Assembly (NCBI GenBank): GCA_024102635.1
Contig: JAGFJO010000033.1
Coordinates: 1-39,879 of the forward strand
Origin: Deltaproteobacteria bacterium
GTDB lineage: Bacteria > Bdellovibrionota_C > UBA2361 > JAGFJO01
Length of the DNA: 39,879 nucleotides
Direction: 5' to 3'
Shown: positions 1-8,145 of the stretch, piece after piece
Layout: every line of letters starts with the position of its first letter
How positions within the stretch are numbered: the first letter of the stretch is position 1
Position numbers and translations under genes: made by a program
The notes under the pieces: generated by a model
What the model was told of the DNA's origin: nothing
The model's database searches: none
What the model saw: only the letters and a program-made list of their open reading frames with translations

Positions 1-368
1 TGCAAAAGCGACTCCTTGTCGCGATTACTTGTCTGAACATTTGCGTAAAGGATTCGCAACTCCGGCCAATGCCGAGGCAACGGAGGCTGCGCCCCAGAAT
101 ACAGAGGAATCAGGGGCAGGGAAAACAAAGCTACAAACGCCAGATTAACGCTCGAAAATAACGCTCGCGTCCTTCCATTAAATGCCGTAAGAAAGTGCAC
201 CGCTCCTGATGCCGCCAGATGACAAAAAAGGAGATAGAGTCCAAAATTTGCAAACGATTCAATCAACCAATACTTGGGCGGCAGAACTGCCAGAAATGAG
301 AGAGAGATGAGCAGGAAGTTTAATAGAACAAACTTTCGCGTAAGCCCGCGGCTATTCGTTCCAATCAA
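1..368 (-). CDS. Membrane-anchored endonuclease/exonuclease/phosphatase (EEP) family protein, 5' part only
   Basis: The frame runs off the left edge, leaving about 122 residues. Three hydrophobic stretches (about residues 13-30, 42-61 and 69-90) are followed by RILYANVQTSNRD (105-117), which matches the opening strand of EEP-fold phosphodiesterases, where an Asn follows a strand reading like 'lrvl..N'. The catalytic Glu and the His/Asp motifs would lie outside the window, so the substrate cannot be told. I chose the TTG at 368 because GGAGGAAGGGGG lies just upstream. An in-frame ATG at 389 with a weaker site is the alternative. The start overlaps the end of nuoA by 17 nt, so the two are probably co-translated. 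Family assignment rests on a short stretch and is moderate. Confidence 0.6.
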   Translation of the reverse strand, partial: MIGTNSRGLTRKFVLLNFLLISLSFLAVLPPKYWLIESFANFGLYLLFCHLAASGAVHFLTAFNGRTRALFSSVNLAFVALFSLPLIPLYSGAQPPLPRHWPELRILYANVQTSNRDKESLL

Positions 369-714
369 GAACCCCCTTCCTCCAAACATACACCAGCCCT
401 ACTACAAGGACACCAATGAATGAGAGCATCGCCCAAAGGGCAGGGCGGCCCAACTCTTCAAGCACTAAAGCCCACGGATACATAAATATGATTTCGATGT
501 CGAAAAGGATAAAGAGCATCGCGACCAGGTAGAATTTTACGTTGAAGCGTTGGTCACGAACTGAACCGACTGAGACCGAGCCGCATTCGAACGGAAGCTG
601 TTTAGTGACGGTTTTGTTCTTGGGGCCAAGGGCGTGCGCCAGCACTAGCATGGTAATTATAAAACCAGCCACCACAACCATTAAGGAGACTAAGGATATA
701 TAGGGGTCAATCAT
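352..714 (-). CDS. nuoA: NADH-quinone oxidoreductase subunit A
   Basis: At 120 aa this is the usual length for NuoA, a small membrane subunit of respiratory complex I near the quinone/proton-transfer arm. Three transmembrane segments are visible (about residues 7-29, 62-82 and 89-110). The family signature is clear: FECG at about 43-46 in the loop, then RFNVKFYLVAMLFILFDIE with the acidic residue in helix 2, then YPWAL. Usually nuoA heads an operon with nuoB, nuoC and nuoD, but here the next gene downstream is an EEP-family protein overlapping it by 17 nt, so this copy is detached from the rest of complex I. A tRNA-Arg gene lies upstream on the same strand. Confidence 0.95.
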   Translation of the reverse strand: MIDPYISLVSLMVVVAGFIITMLVLAHALGPKNKTVTKQLPFECGSVSVGSVRDQRFNVKFYLVAMLFILFDIEIIFMYPWALVLEELGRPALWAMLSFIGVLVVGLVYVWRKGVLDWNE

Positions 715-812
715 AACGAATCTCTACTGACTAATTCCCGCCACTACGCTCAAAATCCCATATCTGAAGGAACCAGGCAACTGTGGTGAGTGCTTGAGGC
801 GAGGCTTGATTC

Positions 813-1010
813 TTGGCGAAAGGCCCAGCCTCTTTCGACGCTACGGCGGGTAAAGGAGTAATCGCACCCGAGAGGATTCCGGCCTTCGCTCCTACGGATG
901 CTACGGCCGACAGGCGAACCTCTGCGAAGGCCGTCCCCCGTAGCCTTGGCGAAGGGCCCGGCCTCTGCCGAGCTACGGCGGGTAAAGGAGAGTACGCACC
1001 CGGCAAGATT
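813..1010. repeat. Degenerate direct repeat abutting and entering the tRNA-Arg 3' end
   Basis: Two diverged copies of a roughly 65-bp unit lie at about 813-877 and 946-1010. Both start TTGGCGAA, share GCTACGGCGGGTAAAGGAG, and end in CGCACCCG followed by a GATT. In the second copy the last 16 bases are the true 3' end of tRNA-Arg; in the first they are a mutated copy of it. The gap 715-994 otherwise holds no convincing gene; the short open frames across it are made of this repeat. Confidence 0.7.
881..932. repeat. Inverted repeat between the two direct-repeat copies
   Basis: GGCCTTCGC at 881-889 pairs perfectly with GCGAAGGCC at 924-932, with a 34-nt spacer that also contains CTACGG-type repeats. 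It could form a stem in either transcript, including readthrough from the tRNA toward nuoA. There is no T-run, so it is not a standard terminator. Confidence 0.55.
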
Positions 1011-1068
1011 CGAACTTGCGACCCCCCGCTTAGAAGGCGGATGCTCTATCCGACTGAGCTACGGGTGC
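995..1068 (-). tRNA. tRNA-Arg, anticodon TCT
   Basis: Read on the minus strand, the 74-nt gene folds into a complete cloverleaf. The acceptor arm pairs GCACCCG with CGGGTGC. The D arm is GCTC/GAGC. The anticodon stem pairs TCCGC with GCGGG around loop CTTCTAA, giving anticodon TCT, which reads AGA. The T arm is GCAAG-TTCGAAT-CTTGC, and the discriminator base is G. The 3' CCA is not encoded, so CCA-adding enzyme is required. It sits upstream of nuoA on the same strand. Confidence 0.95.
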
Positions 1069-1502
1069 AAAACTTTTTCCGGCACTATAATATCTGATTT
1101 CAGGATTCATTAAAGCGCCGGATCTTCACCTTACACCTTTGGCCGATGCGTCCGCCGGGAATAGGCATGGACCCGATGGCCGCCGTTTTTTACAGATTAC
1201 TACTAATAATGACTCGAAAGTGTTGCAAAATAGGTAATTTCCGTAGTTAATTCAGGATCATAATCGGAAGAAGAGCGGACTATATATAAGCCACTGCAAG
1301 TGTAACTTGTGACATAACACGTCTTAGAACGGCAGTTTGAACTCTGCCGGGGGTACGAGGGCGTGTGAGTCGCCAAGAGCTCAGGCTGTTAAATTTTTGC
1401 TCTTTTCCATTTAGCTACGGTTCGCAGTTAGGTAGAACGACTAGAGCATGGTTGAGTTCGGCAGTGGAAGTATCTCGCCCCTTTGACTTAGGTGTCCTTT
1501 AG
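1069..1502. other. 434-bp gene-free region upstream of the kinase; possible structured leader
   Basis: No open frame of note. It contains ACACG (1317-1321) pairing with CGTGT (1362-1366), enclosing CGGCAG (1330-1335) pairing with CTGCCG (1344-1349), a nested hairpin about 50 nt long and 135 nt before the kinase start. A TATATATAAG stretch at about 1281-1290 could be a promoter element, but no good -35 box is seen. An AGGTG at about 1490 may be the kinase ribosome-binding site. I recognise no named RNA family here. Confidence 0.3.
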
Positions 1503-3395
1503 ATGTCGGTGGCTGCGAAAAAGAAAAAGATCTTTGACGGGCGATATGAGATTCTCTCAATCGTCGGCCGCGGCGCATGCAGCGTTGTCTATCACGCTCG
1601 ACATGCAATGACCCAGTCATCGGAGGTTGCTCTTAAAGTCCTTTTAAGTCAGAAAGGCGGTGGTTCAAACACCGAGAGGCTTCGGAAAGAAGCCTTGGCA
1701 ATGGTTTCGTCACGGCACAAATATGTAGTGCGACTGGATGACTTTCACTCCGTGAAAGATCTCTGCTATCTCGCTATGGAATATGCCCCCGAGGGCGACC
1801 TGCGCAAGTACGTACAGAAGACTGGCGGTAAACTGGCCATGCAAACCGCCGAAGTATTCTTTCTTCAAACCGCTGAAGCACTGGGCTTCGTTCATCGTGT
1901 CGGAATAACCCACCGCGACATTAAGCCGGACAACATACTCGTGATGAACGACCGCGCCATAAGACTTGCGGATTTTGGTGTGGCGGTTTTGCCCGGTGAA
2001 CTAGCTTCGCTAGAGGAGCTACGCGCAGGAGTCGGGACGATGAGCTATATGGCGCCCGAAGTACTGGAAGGCAAGGCATGTGACAAACTGTCCGATATAT
2101 ATTCATTGGGAGTATCCTTCTATGAGATGCTCTCCGGCGTTCACCCATTCGAGAAAGCCCCGCTGATAAAACAGCTTGAGGTGCGACAGGACGGCAGCAT
2201 TAAGCACATAAAATCGCTGGTGCCGGACATCTCACCCAAGTTGGCCGAAGTTATCATGACGTGTATGCGCTCTGATCCGGGGTCAAGATTTCCGAGCATA
2301 AACGATCTACTGCTGGCCTTCGATAGCGGGAGCGTTAAACCGGCTGGTGGAGAGAGTGCCGCAGGGCCCGCCCGTACCCCTGCGAGTCAACAAACTCCAT
2401 CCAATAAAAGAGCAAGAGCAGAAAAGGCTCTCTCCTCCAAATCGCCACCATCTGGTGGCTCGGATGCGCAGAACGAGAAGCGTCCTTCCGGCGCAAAGGC
2501 TTCTTTCGAACGGGCTAAACAGCAACGTAGCCGCCAAGAAGCCTCTCTGAGCAAACCTGATAAAACACCGCCGCACTCTGTTCCTATCACTCCACCACCC
2601 GTGGAGGCTGCACCTCCGATAGAGCCTCCGGTGGAAAATATACCTCCTGCCGTCTCTGGCACTGAAGCCTCAAAGACTGAAGCTGACGATGGGCTCGATG
2701 TAATCGTCGGCGAAGATCTCGAACCCCTAAGTAATCAACATCAAGCAGAGGAAGAGATCTATGGGGACGACAATTACCAGCTCCAGCCGGAACCGGCCTT
2801 CGCTGAAGAAGATGACGACTATGCTCCGGTGACCGCGAGCGCGCCGCGCCGCACGCCGCTACAGACCCGGGGGACTTCCAAAGCGCCGCTTGCAAAGATA
2901 CTTCTACTTGTTTTGGGGGTTATGGCGGCCAACTTGATATTGAAGTCCTTCTTAGGAATCGACGTCCTGGGACTCTTCAGGGGAAGTTCACCGTCGATAG
3001 AGTCGGATGCAGGACCCCGAATAATCCCTCTGGTTCAAGCGCCGATAACACAGTTCCCGGTCCTACCGGATGGAATATTTGTCGGGTCAGCTACCAATAT
3101 TGTTCCTGGCCGTGAAGTGCCTCTTACCATAATATCTACCGGCACCTCCCAAACTCTCACCTTTTTGCTGGGAGTTAACGGATGGTCCCCCATCCCTGTC
3201 TCTTATAGTGACGAAACGGCTCGCCAAAAACGAGGATTGAAATCAGACGAAATCCAAGTGATCTCGAACGGATTTGTACTCAACTTCAAAGGGAGAGCCG
3301 TTGAAGGATCCCTGCGCGGCACCTTCAAGAATTTAATAACCGGTGATGAGGGAACTTGGATGGCCCACCCGCTATCAGAGCAGGGAGAAGAGTAA
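1503..3395 (+). CDS. Transmembrane eukaryote-like Ser/Thr protein kinase with extracytoplasmic C-terminal domain
   Basis: The 630-residue protein begins with a complete kinase domain (about 14-275): Gly loop GRGACSVVY (22-30), ATP-anchoring Lys45 in VALKV, catalytic loop HRDIKPDN with Asp139, DFG with Asp157, and SYMAPE in the activation segment. All catalytic residues are present, so it should be active. A low-complexity Pro/Ser/Lys-rich then acidic linker (about 280-455) leads to one membrane span (about 462-480) and a 140-residue beta-rich C-terminal region likely in the periplasm, where it could sense a ligand. No PASTA, WD40 or TPR repeats are seen. Its TAA stop shares an A with the ATG of the next gene (TAATG), which implies coupled translation with the secreted protein that follows. 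Confidence 0.93.
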   Translation: MSVAAKKKKIFDGRYEILSIVGRGACSVVYHARHAMTQSSEVALKVLLSQKGGGSNTERLRKEALAMVSSRHKYVVRLDDFHSVKDLCYLAMEYAPEGDLRKYVQKTGGKLAMQTAEVFFLQTAEALGFVHRVGITHRDIKPDNILVMNDRAIRLADFGVAVLPGELASLEELRAGVGTMSYMAPEVLEGKACDKLSDIYSLGVSFYEMLSGVHPFEKAPLIKQLEVRQDGSIKHIKSLVPDISPKLAEVIMTCMRSDPGSRFPSINDLLLAFDSGSVKPAGGESAAGPARTPASQQTPSNKRARAEKALSSKSPPSGGSDAQNEKRPSGAKASFERAKQQRSRQEASLSKPDKTPPHSVPITPPPVEAAPPIEPPVENIPPAVSGTEASKTEADDGLDVIVGEDLEPLSNQHQAEEEIYGDDNYQLQPEPAFAEEDDDYAPVTASAPRRTPLQTRGTSKAPLAKILLLVLGVMAANLILKSFLGIDVLGLFRGSSPSIESDAGPRIIPLVQAPITQFPVLPDGIFVGSATNIVPGREVPLTIISTGTSQTLTFLLGVNGWSPIPVSYSDETARQKRGLKSDEIQVISNGFVLNFKGRAVEGSLRGTFKNLITGDEGTWMAHPLSEQGEE

Positions 3396-4006
3396 TGAAC
3401 GTGCCGTATCGAATTTTAATTGGGGCTAAGACTGTTGTAAGCACATGCCTCGTAATCGGAGTTGCTCTGGCTATCAGCATAATGGTGGCCGGAGTATCTG
3501 CCGCTCAAAACCGTGATATTTCCCTCTCGCATGAACCTCCGGTGGAAAGCGAGCTGCCTAGTCCCGGCTCGCCGCTCGAACTTGCGGTAACGCTTCTTAA
3601 CTCAAAGAACTCACAGCTCCACTTAAGAGGGTTCGTTGTACGGGACGGAAGATTAATGGACATTCACTTTCGTGACCTTACCTCCGATTTGTATGATCGG
3701 GTGGTGTATTTGGCCGACATAGCTGCACCCCTCGCCGAACTAAGTTATCAATTTTTTCTTGTAGACAATCAGGAGGTGGTTGCCACCTCTCAGCTCTATA
3801 CCGTGCGGCGGAGTTGCATCGATAACGTTCTTCCGGTCGACACATCTCACTCGCTGAGCAGTGATGGGAAAAAGAAGCTGGAACAGCTGAGGGATAGAGC
3901 ATCAAGGCTGCAAGTTGAGGTACAGAATTTTGAAAGCGCCCTGAAACTCATTGAAGAGCTTCAAGCCCTAACGGAGAAAAAAGGAAGTGGCAAGAGTAAT
4001 AGCTAG
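3395..4006 (+). CDS. Secreted protein of unknown function, kinase-linked (first of two)
   Basis: I place the start at the ATG at 3395, which overlaps the kinase stop and follows GGGAGAAG, giving 203 aa; an upstream in-frame start would only lengthen it into the kinase. Residues 1-37 form a signal peptide or anchor with a hydrophobic core ending near SAAQ. A probable beta domain (about 45-140) follows, with one Cys in RRSC at about 147, then a charged helical segment rich in KKLEQLRDRAS-type heptads (about 160-200), likely a coiled coil. I recognise no family. The next protein has the same plan: signal, beta region, single Cys, coiled coil. With the overlapping start this suggests that the pair works together with the kinase's outer domain; this is inference. 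Confidence 0.8.
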   Translation: MNVPYRILIGAKTVVSTCLVIGVALAISIMVAGVSAAQNRDISLSHEPPVESELPSPGSPLELAVTLLNSKNSQLHLRGFVVRDGRLMDIHFRDLTSDLYDRVVYLADIAAPLAELSYQFFLVDNQEVVATSQLYTVRRSCIDNVLPVDTSHSLSSDGKKKLEQLRDRASRLQVEVQNFESALKLIEELQALTEKKGSGKSNS

Positions 4007-4625
4007 TTTACTAGTGATAATGACGGCAACTCTACTTCCCGCCGCTGTTTCCGCGCAGACAAGGACCGTGGACGTTCACGTGCCCGGCAATTTTCAGGTG
4101 CATAGCGCGGTCGGCCTGATTTTTACTCAAGGTAAGACTTTGCAGAAGAACGTTGAGCAGGTCGACCAAGGCGACGAGGATACGATGGTAGTGACGTTTT
4201 CTTATGATGCCTCTGAAGACGGCGGTGATAGCTACGCAAGCGCTATGGTGATCAGCAGTGAGGGTGATGTGCGCTTCGGGGATATCAAGCTGCTGGCAGG
4301 CTCGCTTACCAATCGAAGCTTCTATTCACTGCCCGACTGCCCACCGAAAGAGCTGTCGCGCTCTGTGCACCAGGAACAAACCGGCCTTATTGAGTCACTG
4401 GTGGAGATCCGGGCGGCCAGGCGCGAAGCGCACCAGCTGAGGATAAAGACGGTTATGTCCGGCCCCTTCCTTGAAAAACTCAGGCGCCTTGAGAAGGGCT
4501 TCGGCTTCCAGTACAACAAACCTCTCTCCCCTAACCTTACGGCTTTTGAGCTTATGAATAGGCTTTCGCGGCTGGTGAACGCAATAAAGAATTACCAGAG
4601 CGGCTCTCCCTCAAGCAGTAACTAG
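3987..4625 (+). CDS. Secreted protein of unknown function, kinase-linked (second of two)
   Basis: Starts at GTG 3987, about 10 nt after GGAG, and overlaps the preceding gene by 20 nt. The 212-residue product has a clean signal peptide (MARVIASLLVIM to about VSAQ, residue 24), a beta-rich middle (about 26-115) with acidic loops, one Cys in LPDCPP, and a long helical C-terminal half with regular Glu/Arg spacing (about 130-210). It is probably periplasmic. No known domain is recognised. Overall architecture mirrors the previous protein, so they may be distant paralogues, although sequence identity by eye is low. The 62 nt between its stop and the next start show no obvious terminator. Confidence 0.8.
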   Translation: MARVIASLLVIMTATLLPAAVSAQTRTVDVHVPGNFQVHSAVGLIFTQGKTLQKNVEQVDQGDEDTMVVTFSYDASEDGGDSYASAMVISSEGDVRFGDIKLLAGSLTNRSFYSLPDCPPKELSRSVHQEQTGLIESLVEIRAARREAHQLRIKTVMSGPFLEKLRRLEKGFGFQYNKPLSPNLTAFELMNRLSRLVNAIKNYQSGSPSSSN

Positions 4626-4687
4626 TTTCAGTCCGGCCTGCTGCTCGCATTTCACACGATCATCTGCGATAATCACTTCTGCTTCAT

Positions 4688-5635
4688 ATGACCACAGATT
4701 CGATTGAAAGTGCATTTACCAGCCGCAAGTGGCATTGGACATTTTATGGCCTCCCGGCTGCACCTAGCAGGTTGGTTGACTTTCTTATAAGCAAGCTGCC
4801 TCACATTGATCCATCTTCTTGGCCGGATCGTTTCTCAATTGGAGGGGTATTCGTGAATGGCTTGGCCGCCGATGAGGACCTGTCTTTGCCGGTGCCTTGC
4901 AAGGTGGAATATTATGAGCCAAAAGTTCCTTTAAGCGATCTTCATTCTGCTTTCGCCTCTCCTGACGAGTGTAAGGTGGTTTATGAAGATGACTATCTTG
5001 CGGTGGTTTGGAAACCGGCCAGGCTCTCATGCCTTCCAGCCAAGGAGCAAAAGACTTTGAATCTAAAGTGTTACATGCAGAAGATTTTTGGAGCGGACTT
5101 ACACATGCCTTCTAGGCTGGATATGTCCACTCAAGGGCTCGTTTTATTCAGCCGCAACCAGCTGTGTCATTCTCCTCTGCAGAAGCTGTTTGAGAAACGG
5201 GCCGTCAACAAGCGCTACCTGGCTAGAGTGACAAATTCTCCCAATTGGAGATTCAAGTATCATTCGGATCTGATTACAAGAGATCTGCGCCATCCGGTTT
5301 TAAGGAGATCAAGCAGTGATGAGGGCCTTCCGGCAGCCACGATCTTTAGGAAGCTGCCGGACTGTGGCCGCAGTCACTCGCTTTTGATGGCAAGGCCGCT
5401 AACAGGCAGGACTCACCAGATAAGAGTACACTGCGCGCATCTGGGGCTGCCTATTTTAGGTGACAAGTTTTATGGAGGCACCGATTTTGATAATCTTTGC
5501 CTGTTAAGCTACAGGGTGACATTTAGGCATCCGGTGCTCGGTTCATCAGTTGATGTACGCGCCCCGGACGGGTTAATCCCCACCTGGGTTGATATCGACC
5601 AGCTCAGGCTATTCGATAAGGAGGGCATTGTATGA
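4688..5635 (+). CDS. RluA-family RNA pseudouridine synthase
   Basis: Converts specific uridines in rRNA or tRNA to pseudouridine in the cytoplasm. The catalytic motif is PSRLDMSTQG with the nucleophilic Asp145, followed by the family's LVLFS strand; RTHQIRVHCAHLGLPILGD near residue 245 is the usual conserved C-terminal block. The N-terminal part (about 40-78, with GGVFVNG) looks like a divergent S4 RNA-binding domain. At 315 aa it has normal length. The position modified cannot be read from sequence. Its stop overlaps the next start as ATGA, so it is translationally coupled to glutathione peroxidase. No strong ribosome-binding site precedes the ATG. Confidence 0.9.
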   Translation: MTTDSIESAFTSRKWHWTFYGLPAAPSRLVDFLISKLPHIDPSSWPDRFSIGGVFVNGLAADEDLSLPVPCKVEYYEPKVPLSDLHSAFASPDECKVVYEDDYLAVVWKPARLSCLPAKEQKTLNLKCYMQKIFGADLHMPSRLDMSTQGLVLFSRNQLCHSPLQKLFEKRAVNKRYLARVTNSPNWRFKYHSDLITRDLRHPVLRRSSSDEGLPAATIFRKLPDCGRSHSLLMARPLTGRTHQIRVHCAHLGLPILGDKFYGGTDFDNLCLLSYRVTFRHPVLGSSVDVRAPDGLIPTWVDIDQLRLFDKEGIV

Positions 5636-6111
5636 GTGATATTTATTCGATTCCAGTTGATACAATCGATGGAAATCCAGCCACTCTTGAGGGATTTCGT
5701 GGCAAAGTGCTTCTGATTGTTAATGTTGCCAGTAAGTGCGGATTCACACCGCAATACGACGGACTGGAAAAGTTATACCAAGAACTGAAAGGGCGAGGAT
5801 TTGAAATTCTGGGCTTTCCGTGCAATCAGTTCGGAGGACAGGAGCCCGGTTCAGAAGAAGAGATCAAAAGCTTTTGCCGGCTTAACTATGGAGTAAGCTT
5901 TCCGCTTTTTTCAAAGGTAGAGGTGAACGGGGAAAATGCTCACCAGCTTTACAAGCACCTGAAAAAGAGCTGTCCAGGTATATTAGGAACTGAAGGGATC
6001 AAGTGGAACTTCACGAAATTTCTGCTCGATAGGCAGGGCCGTGTTTTGAAGCGTTTTGCTCCCACGGCTTCGCCAGCCAGCTTGCAAGCTGAGATAGAGG
6101 CGATTCTTTAA
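5632..6111 (+). CDS. Glutathione peroxidase (cysteine type)
   Basis: A thioredoxin-fold peroxidase that reduces hydrogen peroxide and organic hydroperoxides; bacterial cysteine forms often use thioredoxin rather than glutathione as donor. The catalytic residues are all there: Cys36 in NVASKCGFTP, Gln70 in FGGQEPG, and Trp125-Asn126 in KWNFTKF. The active-site codon is TGC, so this is not a selenoprotein. Cys64 in FPCNQFGG is the usual conserved second cysteine. Its length (159 aa) is standard, it has no signal peptide, and it overlaps the pseudouridine synthase by 4 nt. A manganese catalase elsewhere in the window gives a second peroxide defence. Confidence 0.95.
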   Translation: MSDIYSIPVDTIDGNPATLEGFRGKVLLIVNVASKCGFTPQYDGLEKLYQELKGRGFEILGFPCNQFGGQEPGSEEEIKSFCRLNYGVSFPLFSKVEVNGENAHQLYKHLKKSCPGILGTEGIKWNFTKFLLDRQGRVLKRFAPTASPASLQAEIEAIL

Positions 6112-6119
6112 TACGATCG

Positions 6120-7019
6120 GTGAAAGCTGCATTATCCGATAAGCATCCTCAAACCGCCATAATCCCCTTACGGGACGGCCGCAACATCGGCGCGGCGCTG
6201 TATGGGACCACTAGTTTCAGATCTCCGATCCTGTATTTTCACGGTTTCCCCGGTTCGCGTCTTGAAATTTCGATTGCGGATAGCGTGGCTAGGGAACTCG
6301 ACATTACTCTAATTGCGCTCGATAGGCCGGGTGTGGGGAACTCTACTCCCTGCAAGGGCCGCGCGTTAACCGATTGGCCGAACGACGTCGAACAGGCGGC
6401 ATTACACTTCAATCTCGAGTCGTTCGATCTACTGGCTGTCTCGGGAGGAGCTCCCTACGCGCTCGCCTGCGCCGCATCGCGGTTAGCTCCAAAGCTGAAA
6501 GGAGTTACTATAGTCAGCGGTCTATCTCCCATTGGCTGGCGTGAATCCCGGCTCGGTATGGCAGCGCCCTACAGGCTTCTTTTTTTCCTTGCACGCAATA
6601 TAAGACCCGCGGCGCGTGCGGTGCTATATGCGGCCGCCTGCGTTACGGCGCTCTACCCCAAATTATGGCAAGAATTTTTAAAACTTTCGCTATCCGAAGC
6701 TGACAGACGGGTCCTGTCGGATGCAAAAGCTTCACTGATGCTTGCAAGGAATCTCAAGGAAGCGCAGAAGCACGGTGTGTCTCCGCTGCTTCAAGACTTC
6801 TCTCTGCTGACATCTTCATGGGGTTTTGAACCAGGCTCAATTGCTGCGCCAGTGCATTTCTGGCACGGCTGTAGTGACCGCATGCTTCCGCACAAGGGAG
6901 CCGAAAAGCTCCGCTCTCTAATTTGCGGCGCCCAATTGACACTGCTGAAGGGCGAGGGGCATTTCATGGCTATCGAGCGGCACAGGGAGATTCTGCTCTC
7001 TATAGTTCAGCGGCCATGA
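6120..7019 (+). CDS. Alpha/beta-hydrolase fold protein
   Basis: A 299-residue cytoplasmic alpha/beta hydrolase. HGFPG (41-45) forms the oxyanion region, Ser108 sits in the nucleophile elbow LLAVSGGAPYALA, an acidic residue is in the GCSDRMLP segment, and the catalytic His is in KGEGHFMAIERH near the C terminus. The substrate cannot be inferred; similar proteins are esterases or unassigned hydrolases. Starts at GTG 6120, 8 nt after the glutathione peroxidase stop, so the three genes probably form one operon. It converges on the deoxyhypusine synthase homologue with a gap of about 40 nt and no clear terminator. Confidence 0.88.
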   Translation: MKAALSDKHPQTAIIPLRDGRNIGAALYGTTSFRSPILYFHGFPGSRLEISIADSVARELDITLIALDRPGVGNSTPCKGRALTDWPNDVEQAALHFNLESFDLLAVSGGAPYALACAASRLAPKLKGVTIVSGLSPIGWRESRLGMAAPYRLLFFLARNIRPAARAVLYAAACVTALYPKLWQEFLKLSLSEADRRVLSDAKASLMLARNLKEAQKHGVSPLLQDFSLLTSSWGFEPGSIAAPVHFWHGCSDRMLPHKGAEKLRSLICGAQLTLLKGEGHFMAIERHREILLSIVQRP

Positions 7020-7059
7020 CATACGCCCCGCAATCATCCGGCGAAATGTAGGCCGTGCA

Positions 7060-8073
7060 CTATCTTCCTAGTACGTAATTGAATATCAGGGGCGCCACTA
7101 TGGAGGCATCAGATTCGATAATGAAGCTCGGGGTGTCTACATCCAATTTGCCCCAGCTGATTTTCTCATTGGGATGGGCGCCGCTGTACGAGCCAAATGA
7201 GGTGGTAGAATCGCTGATTTGAGCGAAATAGGCCCATAGCCGGCAATCCTCCAGTAAATCTTGCTGTATAAGTGGCACAACGCAGATTGGAAAGTCTCCG
7301 GCTATCCCACCGCCAATCTGAAAAAAGCCGATCGGGTGGCGGGGAGATACTTCTCGATACCATGCGACGATCTCAGCCATAAGTTCGAGGCCGCTTTTGA
7401 TCAGCTGCATGCTTTTTAATTTGCCGGTCATTACGCGGGCGACAAAAATATTTCCAAGGGTCGAATCCTCCCAGCCGGGGACAAAGATCGGCAGCGACTT
7501 TTCTTTTGCAGCCAGTACCCATGAATTCTTCGGATCTATCTGGTAGTTTTTGGAAAAATCTTTGGAGTCAAGCAGTGCGTAGAAAAATTGATAAGGGAAC
7601 ATCCGGGTGCCTTTACTGTCCGCATCCTGCCATACCTGCATTGCTGCGCGCTCCATGCGCCTAATCGCCTCCTCCTCAGGAATGCACGTGTCTGTCACTC
7701 GGTTGAACCCCTCGTCTCGCAAAGCTAGCTCTTCTTCGGCCTTTAGAGTTCGATAGTTAGGAATGCGTTTATAGTGATTATGAGCCACTAAATTGAAGAT
7801 ATCTTCCTCGAGATTAGCTCCCGTGCAGCAGATGGCGTGAACTTTATCCTGACGGATCATCTCCGCCAGGGAGATCCCCAGCTCAGCCGTACTCATCGCC
7901 CCGGCAAGAGTAACGAACATCTTGCCTCCCCCATCAAGCAGCTTATTCCATCCCTCTGCGGCATCAACGCATACCGCCGCGTTGAAATGCTTGAAGTTTT
8001 CCTGCATAAATCTTTTGATGCTCATAAGCCCTTCCTCTTCAAAATCTGGGGAATAAGCAAGCCGACGTTCCAT
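7060..8073 (-). CDS. Deoxyhypusine synthase homologue lacking the catalytic lysine motif
   Basis: True deoxyhypusine synthase transfers the aminobutyl group of spermidine to eIF5A in eukaryotes and archaea; bacteria have no eIF5A, and bacterial members of this fold act in polyamine metabolism or remain unassigned. Family features: PIFVPGWEDSTLGN (about 195-208, cf. PVFSPALTDGSLGD), a GGG motif, and the late SWGKL block (about 306-310). The human lysine that carries the enzyme-aminobutyl intermediate lies in GGGVVKHH; here that segment reads GGGIAGDF (about 254-261), so the Lys is absent. I chose ATG 8073; a TTG two codons upstream is possible. It follows speA by about 70 nt on the same strand, which points to polyamine chemistry starting from agmatine. 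Confidence 0.88.
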   Translation of the reverse strand: MERRLAYSPDFEEEGLMSIKRFMQENFKHFNAAVCVDAAEGWNKLLDGGGKMFVTLAGAMSTAELGISLAEMIRQDKVHAICCTGANLEEDIFNLVAHNHYKRIPNYRTLKAEEELALRDEGFNRVTDTCIPEEEAIRRMERAAMQVWQDADSKGTRMFPYQFFYALLDSKDFSKNYQIDPKNSWVLAAKEKSLPIFVPGWEDSTLGNIFVARVMTGKLKSMQLIKSGLELMAEIVAWYREVSPRHPIGFFQIGGGIAGDFPICVVPLIQQDLLEDCRLWAYFAQISDSTTSFGSYSGAHPNEKISWGKLDVDTPSFIIESDASIVAPLIFNYVLGR

Positions 8074-8145
8074 CGTCAAGCCATCGCTCCCCGTTAATCG
8101 AATAATTGATTTTTTATTAGTACAACAAAGGTATGTTAGAAGGGC

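Noticed and set aside
731..1113. Open frames across the tRNA and repeat region
   Set aside because: They read through a clear tRNA gene and the degenerate repeats, so they are not genes.
5632..6111. Selenocysteine form of glutathione peroxidase
   Set aside because: The active-site codon is TGC (Cys36), not TGA.
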